Shown here one piece after another: positions 8,913 through 19,700 of a stretch of 64,000 nucleotides of DNA. Each line of letters opens with the position of its first letter. The stretch's first letter is position 1. The position numbers and the translations under genes are program-made. A model generated the notes under the pieces. The model did no database searches, had not been told where the DNA came from, and saw nothing but the letters and a program-made list of their open reading frames with translations. This DNA comes from Sphaerolaimus hirsutus. Its lineage: Eukaryota; Nematoda; Chromadorea; Monhysterida; Sphaerolaimidae. The DNA is taken from positions 15,628,529-15,692,528 of the forward strand of contig OZ038451.1 in the NCBI GenBank assembly GCA_964036195.1, in the 5' to 3' direction.

Positions 8913-10512
8913 AAACGTAAATACATGCCAAGATTCGAATGGTAAACATGTAAAATTGAGCAATTTTCCACCGCTGGGAAGATATGTTCGGGATGCCTGG
9001 TACGACTGGGTATACCCACTTATGGGTACTAACATTGGCGGAAAAGTGTGCAAAAAAATGTGCGCGTGCACACCCCTCTCAAATTTCCACCGGCGAGAGA
9101 AAAAAAATAAAAAATGTAACCTTGTTGACCCATGTCAACTCGAGTTGCCGGCCAGACGCCCGGGAACTGCCCCTCGTAGTGCCCCATTGCCATTCGTGAT
9201 GATTGCCCTGAATAAAAAAATAAAAAGGCAAGCAAAAAGCAAAAAGCTGTCCATGCCACAGGGCATGACAGCGCAGCGTGTCAACATGCTGCCCATGTCG
9301 CATCTTGACATGGCAGCCCGCCCAGCGCAGTCACGCAGTTGCGCAGGTCGCATCTTGACCTGGCAACGGGGCCGGAAAATTGAGTTTAGAGCTGAAATGG
9401 CGCTGTATTTGGAGCGTGAGATTTACTCTCAATGTAAAAACCTGAAAAATGGCGCCAATCAAAATAAATTCAAGGAAAGGCTGGCGCCCAAGTTCAGAGT
9501 AAATGTAGAGAATAAAGATGGCGCCCAGGTAAAAATAGCTGAAATTAGGTGTAAATATGGAGGGCTTGGAAATGGATGGAATTTGGTAAATAAAAATGGC
9601 GCCCTGGGAGAAACATCTAAAAATAGGTGCACATGCATCAAGATGCATGTGAATAAGTCACTCATTTCGTCAACCATGGGAATCAGGAAAATGGGTGAAA
9701 ATCGTAATTTGAAGTCTCTGAGTCTGAAATTTGAAAAATGGCGGGCAAAAACAGCTGAAAATGTAAATATATCATCTTCAAGTAAAATAGCTGAAAATAG
9801 GCAAATGTCAAAAATGACTGAATTTGCAAGCAATGTCAATGTAATGAATGTAAAATCGAAATTCAGTACCAAGTCTGAAAAAAATACAGTTGAACCTTGG
9901 AAACAGTGCGGAATCACCGCAAATCAAATATCAGGCAAAGTTATCGAATCTGAGGGCAATACATTATCTGAAAAATATACCAGGTGGCAAAAACAATGCC
10001 AATTAGCAAGAAATGATGAAAAGTGGTCAAGCAATGTGATGTGCAATGAGATTGATAAATCTGAAAAATATGTTCTTTCTGAAAGGAATACAAATTGTCA
10101 ACAAGTGTGCCAACTGGTAGGAGAGGTTGAATCTCAATCAAGCAATATAATGAATGGTGAAAATAGTAAATCTGAAAACTATACGGATTTACCAAATGGC
10201 ATTTCCAGGGCTCTGAGCCTGGGGCATTATAAATATGGCATTATAAATGACTGTGATCACTTAGAGGGGTATGCACGTGCAATGTGTATCCAAAACCAGT
10301 GTCGGTATCCAAAGGTGATGATTTTTCAATTAGGATCACATGCTGGATCAAAATGGAAAATATTATTATTTGAAATACCAGTTGTGCATACACATTGCAG
10401 ATTATCCGTTTGCACATTCAACTGCACAAATCATCCTGCCGAATGTGGCTATTCAGGAGCCGTATCCAAGGCTGTTGCCAACGCCAGGTCCCAGGTTGAC
10501 GGGACCCACTGA
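8845..10512 (+). CDS. Unrecognised open frame 3 of giant element
   Basis: 555 codons beginning at an ATG just after a C14 run. Lys, Asn, Ser and Met are abundant. Between about 9950 and 10190 there is an imperfect internal repeat: a unit starting SEKY followed by a CQLA/CQLV block and an SSN block occurs twice, with a third partial start (SENY). No known domain is seen. Several stops close together follow 10510, so it does not run on into the envelope-like frame. Confidence 0.35.
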   Translation: MSVSEIGLPDGAGTGIQIIGGNKNVNTCQDSNGKHVKLSNFPPLGRYVRDAWYDWVYPLMGTNIGGKVCKKMCACTPLSNFHRREKKNKKCNLVDPCQLELPARRPGTAPRSAPLPFVMIALNKKIKRQAKSKKLSMPQGMTAQRVNMLPMSHLDMAARPAQSRSCAGRILTWQRGRKIEFRAEMALYLEREIYSQCKNLKNGANQNKFKERLAPKFRVNVENKDGAQVKIAEIRCKYGGLGNGWNLVNKNGALGETSKNRCTCIKMHVNKSLISSTMGIRKMGENRNLKSLSLKFEKWRAKTAENVNISSSSKIAENRQMSKMTEFASNVNVMNVKSKFSTKSEKNTVEPWKQCGITANQISGKVIESEGNTLSEKYTRWQKQCQLARNDEKWSSNVMCNEIDKSEKYVLSERNTNCQQVCQLVGEVESQSSNIMNGENSKSENYTDLPNGISRALSLGHYKYGIINDCDHLEGYARAMCIQNQCRYPKVMIFQLGSHAGSKWKILLFEIPVVHTHCRLSVCTFNCTNHPAECGYSGAVSKAVANARSQVDGTH

Positions 10513-10557
10513 TTGTGAACGGGCCCTGCGATTTGAAATGGAATTTGGGCAGCAAGT

Positions 10558-13500
10558 GTGTGGGTGCATGAAAACAGTGATTCCCATTCTTATGCTTTTT
10601 CCATCCATACGGAAAATATAAAAATTTTAGTAAAAACTATTTTACATGTGAAAATGGATTGCAAAAGCATGAAGGGGTACGAATGCGAAAATGTAAAATT
10701 GTCAAGAATGTCATGCGCAGTGAACGCACCCGCGTTGCCCGCCTATCATCAGGCTGTGCCCGTGTTCAGACATGTGACGGGCCTACCGTTGAATTTTTAC
10801 AATGACTCATATGCTGCACTAATTTGTCTGATTGGTGGGTGTAATGTGGGCAATGTGAGAATGCCCAAGAATGTGAATAGCGACGACCAGTGGCATGACC
10901 ATTTGACACTACCGCTTCCCCTCAACAATTTCTCACATGCGTTGATTGGTCCGAGCATGCGATTGTCTCGCGTGGGCGGAGCTGACGCGTATTGGTGGGG
11001 AGTGGCAATCATGGTGGCTGTTGCCAAGGGAAGTGAAAAACTCATTCGAGGTAAGCGTATGTGTCATGTAAATTGTGTGTGGACTTTTCAAGTAAATCAA
11101 AATACTATCACCTGTCTTGAGTCGAATCTCACAATTTACAAGCCACATGCAACCTGCGCAGAATTGTGCCACCGCCCACCGATGGTGGACGGCTTCATCG
11201 TGACTGTGTGCCTGCGGCACCAATGCTTTTTCCTGGTCAAACCAAATGACATTTTCAACCAAGAAGCATCTACGGGCGTGCTAGCATTCACATTCTTAGA
11301 TTGTGTGGAATACTTGACAACAAATCATGTGCTACGACAAGTGCCGGTGACAATCCCATTTGCCACGGGCGCTTTGCAGACTGTGCTTGACTCTGAATGG
11401 GTGCCACTGGATGTGAAGCAGCTGGTGGGCAAGGAGCAGGTGGATCAGTGTGGCAACCACATTGCTCGCCTGCTGCGTCGCCGGGTTGAACGCGCACTCA
11501 GCATGCTGAAATTTAGCGGCTTTAAAATCAATCAAGAGAAAACAAGGGGTTTGACGATGGAGCATCTGCGCTTGATAGCTTCTGAAGATTTGGTGACACG
11601 TGCCGAGCAAAACCGCTTCCATGTAATGCCACGCGGGGTGGCAGCCGCAGCGGACGCAGGTGCGCAGAGTTCATACACTCTGTCCACCCGCTCTGTGATC
11701 GAGAATGCTGTAAGTTATATAATGCATGCAATAATAATTTTGACATGTTTGTATGATAGGAGGGGTTTCTGGCTGATCTTGATTTTCTCGCTGTGCATGA
11801 GTGGTCCCGTAGTGGGCGTGAAATTTCACATGTGCCCGCGCCCCACTGGCGCATGGTATTTGGCGCTACCAGAGGTGCCAAATTGTGACCTCAAGTCCAC
11901 GTCCACATTGGGAGGTGTGAGCACTGATAAACACCCTGTGCAAGATGCCATTGTTTCCATCTATGTCAATCGACGCAAGCCAGTATCCACAGATGGCATT
12001 TTCTGTCAAACTAGAAGGCATGAAGTGACGGCATGCACAAATTGGCTCTTTTCACAGTATGTATATGAGTATCATGACGACTTTATTTTCACGCCATTGA
12101 AGATGTGCATGCAAATGGCCAGTGAGATAGGTGCAAACAATAGCAACACTATGCACAAATTCCACCAGTTGCAACCACAAGTGTGGTCAACAATGAATCA
12201 CATACACATCAACTTCCCAACGTGGAACCAGTGTGAGTCACAATTTGTCAACAATTACATCGTCACATGGGGAACGGTGTCAAGTTACAATCATCATCAA
12301 ATAATAACAGATGTTGAGAGTTCACCCGGATGCCCAGCGGACGCAGGTGTGTGCACGAGTGTGAAAGGAACGCTCATGTGGAACGCGTCTGCACTGTCAA
12401 GTGCGGCGTGCCCATATGAAAATGCCAGCACTTATGTGGGTAAGAAACATAATGCTACAGTAATTGTTCCCGGTGAACAATCAGCGTTTACATTGAAGGC
12501 AGGTCCGATCACGGTTGGATGCGTGCCAGAAAAGGTGTACACCACTTTTCAGGGTCCGCTGATCCATTTATCGCCAGTCACTGACAAATCGCAAGCATTA
12601 TGTAAGAAGCTGTTTAACAAGGATTGTGATCAGGCATTCAGAATGCTGCCCCAAGAATTTCAATCTCAAAACATGTCAGTAAATACCGCCGCGCAACATC
12701 AATTTCTTTATAATGTTTTGTCACAACAGGATCATGAAAATTTTGAAATACTGCATCAACAAATTTGCATGTTAGCACGCGGTGACGCCATGACCGTGCA
12801 TGCAATTGCGCGTGTTTCGCCTGTGGCCGCAGCACGAATAATTTTAGGAGAAAGTAACATAAATGCTGAATTTGTGGGAGATGCTTTGTCAGTGGCACGC
12901 TGCCAAGAAGTTGAAGCGGATCACATTTATTTGTCACATAAAATTGGAAACAAGTGTTATGACATGATGCCAGTGGAAATAGGAAACAAGACATTTTTCC
13001 AAATACCTTCTTCTCGAGATTTGGTGGCAAGAGCAAATGAAATACCATGCTCAACATTGCAGCCGCCAGTGTTGAGATCTGCAAATGGCACGTATTTATC
13101 ATTCAACAGTGGAAATCTAGTAAAAGTGCATGTGCACCAGACTCCCGCGTTTGTGAACCCAAAATTTACAAAACAAGAAATAAATTTCAATAGGGCTGTA
13201 TCTGCCCCAGGATTGAACATGGAAAACGCAATGAATTTTGCAAATTTGCGATATTTGCACATGCAACAAATGGATGCATTAAAGAAAATCGACAGAGTAA
13301 TTCGATACACCAGTTTGTTTTCAATCAACAGTGCAACCACGGCGGAGATGTTGCATGGGCAAGGCTTGGAGGGCGTGGTATCACACGCTGGCAACCTACT
13401 GCTCAATGCAACAGGCCACGCCATTAACACTGAATATGATATGGTTCACATGATAACGTCCAGCGCTGTGCCATCCGCCATACGCGGGCCAGCACAATTT

Positions 13501-13704
13501 TTACTGAATATACTGTGGTTTGCCGTCATTTTAATTGTGATAATGGCAGTAACTTACTTGTGTATTCGCTACGCATGGGCACGAGATGTGGTCTGGAAAA
13601 TGTGCAAATGTCCACTGTTTGCGACAAATTGGATCAAGAATAAATTTGTAAATGCATGGAATCATAGAAATGGTGGCGGAACGGCGCGATCAACATCAGT
13701 ATGA
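10558..13704 (+). CDS. env: Envelope-like glycoprotein (C-terminal two thirds of the frame)
   Basis: 1048 codons. The first ~400 residues are not recognised. A signal-peptide-like stretch follows (about residues 400-418, GFWLILIFSLCMSG, near 11758), then a Cys-rich ectodomain with several N-glycosylation sequons (NNS, NAS, NAT, NMS, NGT). A hydrophobic anchor lies near residues 981-1005, followed by a short Cys-containing tail. The block around 12860-13060 (AEFVGDALSVARCQEVE, CYDMMPVEIG, SSRDLVARANEIPCS) matches in order and spacing the envelope of the BEL element on the other strand. A GTAAGC donor at 11050 and an acceptor-like site near 11760 raise the possibility of a spliced env mRNA. The layout is that of a class I/III type viral fusion glycoprotein; its exact family is not established here. 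Env upstream of pol is unusual. Confidence 0.75.
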   Translation: MWVHENSDSHSYAFSIHTENIKILVKTILHVKMDCKSMKGYECENVKLSRMSCAVNAPALPAYHQAVPVFRHVTGLPLNFYNDSYAALICLIGGCNVGNVRMPKNVNSDDQWHDHLTLPLPLNNFSHALIGPSMRLSRVGGADAYWWGVAIMVAVAKGSEKLIRGKRMCHVNCVWTFQVNQNTITCLESNLTIYKPHATCAELCHRPPMVDGFIVTVCLRHQCFFLVKPNDIFNQEASTGVLAFTFLDCVEYLTTNHVLRQVPVTIPFATGALQTVLDSEWVPLDVKQLVGKEQVDQCGNHIARLLRRRVERALSMLKFSGFKINQEKTRGLTMEHLRLIASEDLVTRAEQNRFHVMPRGVAAAADAGAQSSYTLSTRSVIENAVSYIMHAIIILTCLYDRRGFWLILIFSLCMSGPVVGVKFHMCPRPTGAWYLALPEVPNCDLKSTSTLGGVSTDKHPVQDAIVSIYVNRRKPVSTDGIFCQTRRHEVTACTNWLFSQYVYEYHDDFIFTPLKMCMQMASEIGANNSNTMHKFHQLQPQVWSTMNHIHINFPTWNQCESQFVNNYIVTWGTVSSYNHHQIITDVESSPGCPADAGVCTSVKGTLMWNASALSSAACPYENASTYVGKKHNATVIVPGEQSAFTLKAGPITVGCVPEKVYTTFQGPLIHLSPVTDKSQALCKKLFNKDCDQAFRMLPQEFQSQNMSVNTAAQHQFLYNVLSQQDHENFEILHQQICMLARGDAMTVHAIARVSPVAAARIILGESNINAEFVGDALSVARCQEVEADHIYLSHKIGNKCYDMMPVEIGNKTFFQIPSSRDLVARANEIPCSTLQPPVLRSANGTYLSFNSGNLVKVHVHQTPAFVNPKFTKQEINFNRAVSAPGLNMENAMNFANLRYLHMQQMDALKKIDRVIRYTSLFSINSATTAEMLHGQGLEGVVSHAGNLLLNATGHAINTEYDMVHMITSSAVPSAIRGPAQFLLNILWFAVILIVIMAVTYLCIRYAWARDVVWKMCKCPLFATNWIKNKFVNAWNHRNGGGTARSTSV

Positions 13705-13755
13705 TTCACGAGGACCAGAAAGTCTGGGAATTTGCCAGACGTGGTAATTGACTCC

Positions 13756-16700
13756 ATGGGAGCCTCGGCCAATGTATTAAGAGATCAGCCGCACTCACAA
13801 TTGCCGCAAATTCAAATCGAAACTGAGCAATCACCGCAGAGGACAATGGAGGCGCCTCTTGCTCAAAACTTGTCCTCAAGAAGGGTGAGAAGACAAGCTC
13901 CAGTTATTTCATTAGCACCACAATTGCTGAAAAGCATACGTGAGGACCCTGAAGCATTTCGGAACCCACAGCCGGAGCCCAACATGTCTTCACGAGTGCG
14001 ACCGGCGACTCCCATCGCGAAACCTAAGCGTCAGGGCCCAAAAGTGAGATCACGATCGAATAATACCCGGTCAGTGACAACTTCAATGGCCATGCTAATG
14101 ATGGTAGTGTTGATGGCCGCTGGGGCAAAAGCGAACAGTGATGATTCTCCGGCACAAGAAAATCAGTCGCCAACAATGAAATTTCTCTGGCTGTGGCTAG
14201 AGTTGGCATGGTGGATTTTCAAATATTGTTTCTCTGCAAAAGTCACGCCTGTTGAGACAACAGCAAATTTTTTCAATGGGGAAACAACACATAAAAATAA
14301 TCTTGAAACAAAGGTAAACTTGCAAACCATGCCACTGTCATATGTCGGCATTGGTGTGTTGGCACCGAAACCAAAAATCAACTGTGCACAAGTATTTCAA
14401 GCACTCAGTGAATTATTCATTGTCACGCTCAAGGCAGAAAATGCGATAGTAAAATGCATCACCAGAATGGACAGAAAGGGTGACATTGACAAAATTCAAA
14501 GGATACAATGTGTAAGGGGGATTAGGAATTCATGCAGGCCAGTGACGGGCAAGAGGAGCTCCATATTTATGGAATCCTGTCTGAAGCGCAGAAGGCGCTG
14601 GCGACACCAATTAACAAGTTCATTTTGTAAGGAATTTCATTGGAGAATGAAGCTGTTTTGCACCACGATTGACACACACAAATTGAATGCCATACTCCAA
14701 GTGCAAGAAGATAACGAAACTGCCATAACGTTGACAGCGGCAGGCACCTTGAAGGGGAAGGAAGTGACATGCGTAATTGACACAGGCGCGTCAATCTCAT
14801 GCATAAATCGGAAACTGGTGGATGAATTGGGAATCAAGTGTTCCGCAACTACGTTAAAAATATCGGTAGCAGACGGAGCGGATCTGCATCCAACGGGAGT
14901 ATGCAACTTACAAATGACAATTGACAATGTGCCGTTTTCTGTACATGCACTAGTGCTGGAGGGGATTACAAGTGATGTTTACATTGGATTCAAGACATTG
15001 AAGCAATGGGGCGATTTTCAGTTGACATTCTACCGAGACAATGAAAACAAAAACCTGAACATGGGCGAAATAAAATTTCTAACTGGCAAGGTGATTTGGT
15101 TCAACATACCTCGAGGAGATGCAGTAAATCACACGCTGACAATGTTCACTACGGACCGAGTGAAACTCCCCCCACTGAGCATAAATTCATTGAAAATTCA
15201 TGCGGCAAATGTGACCCCTGACTTCATGTCAATGGTGCTGAAGGACAGGAAGCTGGAGAAAAATTATGTGTGTGCCCCGATTGAGCGCATGATGCGCGTG
15301 TATTGTCTGAAAATGTACCCAACCTTGATAGATCTGAAACGGGAATTTGACGCAGAGAGAAAGTGTTTGGTGTTGTCAGGTTCAGTGCCTGTGTTCAATC
15401 CAAACAGGGCTGACATCACAGTTCCGGAGGAAAAGCCGGTGGCAAGAATAAAACAACTGGGCATGCCCATGCATCGAGCCTTGGGCATGGTCCCGGACAA
15501 GGAAATACTCTTGTCAGCCCCGGCAAAGCCAGCAAGTTTAGGAACCGATCCGACTCCAATTTATGTCAGTGGACACATTACACAGATGGGAAGTGCACTG
15601 CCAGTTGTGATTACGCCCCAATATGGACCAGAATATCGAAAATGCGTGATGAAGGGAAGTGAATGTCAAGAGAGAATTACACACTGGTTGGATGGATTGC
15701 AAGCAATTCACCCAACAAAGACATTTGTTGAGATGTGTGTAAATGATAAGAGCATGTTAAATGTCTTCCCAGAGACTGCGGTGGGCGGAGCATCAACCAG
15801 CGGAAAGGAGCTGTTGAATGCAATTACCCAGCAAACAGAGCAAGCAATTACCTGTGAGGGCCCAAATGCCATTGCCACAGTAACCATAGATCGAAATCCC
15901 GAAAGTGATAACAGTCTGTGCTTGCCCAACATGGCCAAACCGTTGGTCCCACAGTTGACGGAGCAAGAGCGTCACGAGATCATTCGCCGAGATGCGAATT
16001 TTGATGATACGCTGTTGTCAGACACCCAGAAGGAGGAATTCATGAAGCTGCTGTGTAAATATTCAAGGGTTTTCGTTTTGGAGTTATCTGACCGCGCTGA
16101 ATGCTCGGTTTTGAAAGCGACGATAAAATTAAAAGACGAGAATCACCCGGGGCTCTTTCAAAAGGCATATCCCACTAGTGAATTTGAAACTAAGATCCTA
16201 GATCATTGGTTGGTTCGTCAAATATCCCTTGGCTTGGCTGAATTTGGCGTAAGCCGATTTGCTAGCCCTGTCTTCCTTGTACGGAAGCCCACGGCCAATC
16301 TGGACGAGCTCCCCTCGATTAAGAACTGGCGAACGGTGTTTGATTTGCGTAAAATTAATAGTATTTGCAAAATTGAATCTGGATGTGTCACAAACCTCAA
16401 GACTCTTTTGGAACGACTTTTGAAAGGCGTGATCTGGAGCACATTTGACGGGCTATCCGCATACGATATGATAGCGCTGTCGCCCGAAAGTCGCGATATC
16501 TTCGCAATAAGCACGCATCGTGGTTGTTTACGATTTAAAAGTTTACCAATGGGTGCTTCTAGTTCTACGAGTCTCTTCAGTTTAGGTATGTCCATTCTAT
16601 TCCACAACAGTTCATCAACTTTTTCGTATATTGACGACCTGGCGTGTGTCTCTGACACAATAGAGCAGCACATTTTTGATGTGGAAGATGCCTTGAAAAG

Positions 16701-19700
16701 ATTCGACGCATTTCGCTTTCGAGTTTCGCTAAAAAAATCCCGTTTTGCAGCAAGGCGCATAAAAATGCTCGGCCAGTACATCTCAGCAGATGGTCGGGAG
16801 GTGGACAAGTCCAAAATAGAGGCAATTAACAAATTGCCCCCTCCTAAGGACAAAAGTGGAGTGCGATCATTTCTGGGCCTGTGCAATTGGCATCGAAGCT
16901 GGGTACACAAATTTGCCCACCACACCATTCATCTGAACAAGTTACTGACGACTAAGGACAATCAGCCATTTGTCTGGACGCCAGAGGCGGAAAAGGAGTG
17001 GCTGTTGATGAAGGAAAAGTTGATGGAAGCACCAATCTTGGCGCCACCAAATTATGACAAAAAATTTGATCTGCGGACAGATGGTTCCAAGATAGGCATA
17101 TCAGGGATCCTGTCCCAGAAAGCTGATGATGCCCGGGATGCAGTGATTGGATACTTCTCAAAGGTGTTGAGCAAACAGCAGCAAAAGTTTGCTAGTTACG
17201 ATTTTGAGATGCTGGCCATTGTGTCATCATTGTTGCATTGGCGCAGCATAATTCATTTTTACAAGGTGGATGTGCACACTGATTGCGCTGCAGCCTGCTA
17301 TTTGTTGAGGGATAAGAGTGTAAATAACCCTCGGATAGCCAGGTGGGGACTGGTGATCAGTTCATTCCCAGGGGTACAAATCAAATACACTCCTGGAAAA
17401 ACAAATCCCGCAGATGTGCTGTCACGAGAATTCTGTCAAGAGGATCTCGAACAGCAGCCAGAGACAAGTCCCGATCCCGCAGAGGAAGCATTAGATGATG
17501 AGAGAATGGAAATTTGCGGAGAAGATTGCGGAGACAATTGTGATTTGCAGGAGCACATGAAACAGCACATGAAGAAACACTGGCTACAGGCAATGCAAAC
17601 GCGGAGCAAAACTCCAGGCCCCACGCCAGTGATAAGAAATGCCGTTGCACCAGCAGCAAGGCCGGACGTGATTGTGACAGACCCCGAGGGGATGGTGCAC
17701 AAAAGTGTAATTCCGCCGACAGTAACAGACAGCGGACAGACGCCAGATGAAATAGCCTACAGCCAGCTGCCAAGTCCAGCTGATTACGCTAAACAAAATT
17801 TTGCTGATTTCCTGCAGACGGATGACATAGTTGATAAGTTTAAAAATGGACAGCGGAAGGACGCATTTTGCGCTGCAATGATGGAATTTCTGGACACTGG
17901 TGAGGTGCCCAAAGATTCAAATCTGGCGCGCCGAGTGGTTCTGTCTGCAACACAATATGTCATGGATGGTGAATTGCTGTACATGGTGGATCGAAAGGGA
18001 CCAAATGACGCAACAATGCTTCTTTATGTCCCCAATGAATTGAGAAAGCCAGTGATGGCCCTCCATCATGCGTCAGGATATGGAGGACATCAAGGAGCGA
18101 TGCGAAGTTACCAACGCATGCTGCTGTGCTTCACTTGGCACAATGCATACAAAGACATGGTTGATTATGTTCGAAAGTGCCCCCTGTGCTTTGCACACAA
18201 GGCCCAAACAGGACAGGTGGTCCCAGAACAGAGACAGTTGCCGCAGGCGCGCCATACATTTGACGTGCTCTACATAGATATCACCAATGTCATGCACAAC
18301 AGCGCGACATTGGAATACAAAGCACTAGTGACCGCACTGTGTCCATTTTCAAATTATCCATTTGCGGTGCCATTGAGAAACATGAGAGCAACGACAATTG
18401 CTCAGGCACTTATGAAACACGTGTTTTCATTCACGGGTTTTCCAAGAAGATGTGTGACTGACCACGGCTCGAACCTGTTGGCCTTGCGAGAAAGTTTCAA
18501 GTTTTTAAATATCGATTTAGCAAATGTGCTTGTAGCACACCCGCAAGCCAATAAGGTTGAGCAATGGCACAGATTCAAGACCAGTTTGGGAATAATGATA
18601 AATCAATTAGCGCGCTCGCATTCTGATTGGCCTGAGGTTCTGCAAACGCTCATGTTGGCCCTGCGCACATCCTATTCGGCCAGTAGAGGCATGAGCAGCT
18701 ATGAGATTGTGTTTGGTTTTAAGCCGCATTTGTTCTTTCTGCCATCTGCGCTACAAAGGCCATCATTAGCGTTGAGAACCAGTGAAACGCCATTAGGTTA
18801 TGTGCGCGAAATGATTTGCCAAAGTTGGAAAACAGCCACAAAAAATAAGCTAGAATATGAAGAAAGCACAACAAAGAGGCAAGACTTGCCGAAAAACAAG
18901 TTGGAAGTAGGGGATGCTGTGTATGTGAGACAGCAGATAGTGCCAAAAAGAAATCAGAGCGGAAAATTGCTCCCAAAGTTAGTAGGACCGTGGGTGGTTA
19001 GGAAGGTTCTGGATTCGGGTGCCTATGTAGGAGAAATAGGTTGGCCAGAAACCCCAGCACATTTAATTCCCATGAAACGAATCTGTAAGGTGGTAAGTGA
19101 TGCTGAAGCCAAGAAAGACAAGTCAAGTGAAGTTTTGCAAAGTTTAACTCATTATATCCCTACGCAGCCATTCGCCAGCATGGGTGTGGCACAGGCTGTA
19201 CCGATGCAAGTTGCCACAAACGGCACCTTTGTGGGCTTGCCAGAATGGTCAGAGTGGCCGCAGGCCACCACCCAAGCACTGGAAAAGCACCATTGTGTGA
19301 CAGCCTATGAGGTGCGCTATATGCAGGCGCCTTGGCTGCGCACACGCACCGGTGTGCACCAGATAAGTGATGTAGGTGCACTGACTTTTAACGAGATGTG
19401 GCACTTGGCTGGAGCCGAAATCCCACAAGATGAACTGAGGGCATGTTTTGAGCCCACAGAGATAAAAGTCCCAAATTTGATTTCTCTGCCGTTAGTGGAA
19501 AATGTTAATTTATGTGCAATTAAACAAAATATTACCAGTAGTTCATGCAGGTTGGATCCACGGGTGAGGAAAGATGGTCAGGTGGTGGCTGTGGGTGAAA
19601 TGGCCAGCTCCTCTGACACAGCTGGCAAATTGTTGCTTACCAGCTGGCCTGCAGAGGGCGTTGGTAGCCAAATGGATGAAGGCCAGGGTGAAATCCGGCC

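Noticed and set aside
16218..16928. 236-codon minus-strand frame opposite RT
   Set aside because: Antisense shadow of a conserved RT region; no independent features.
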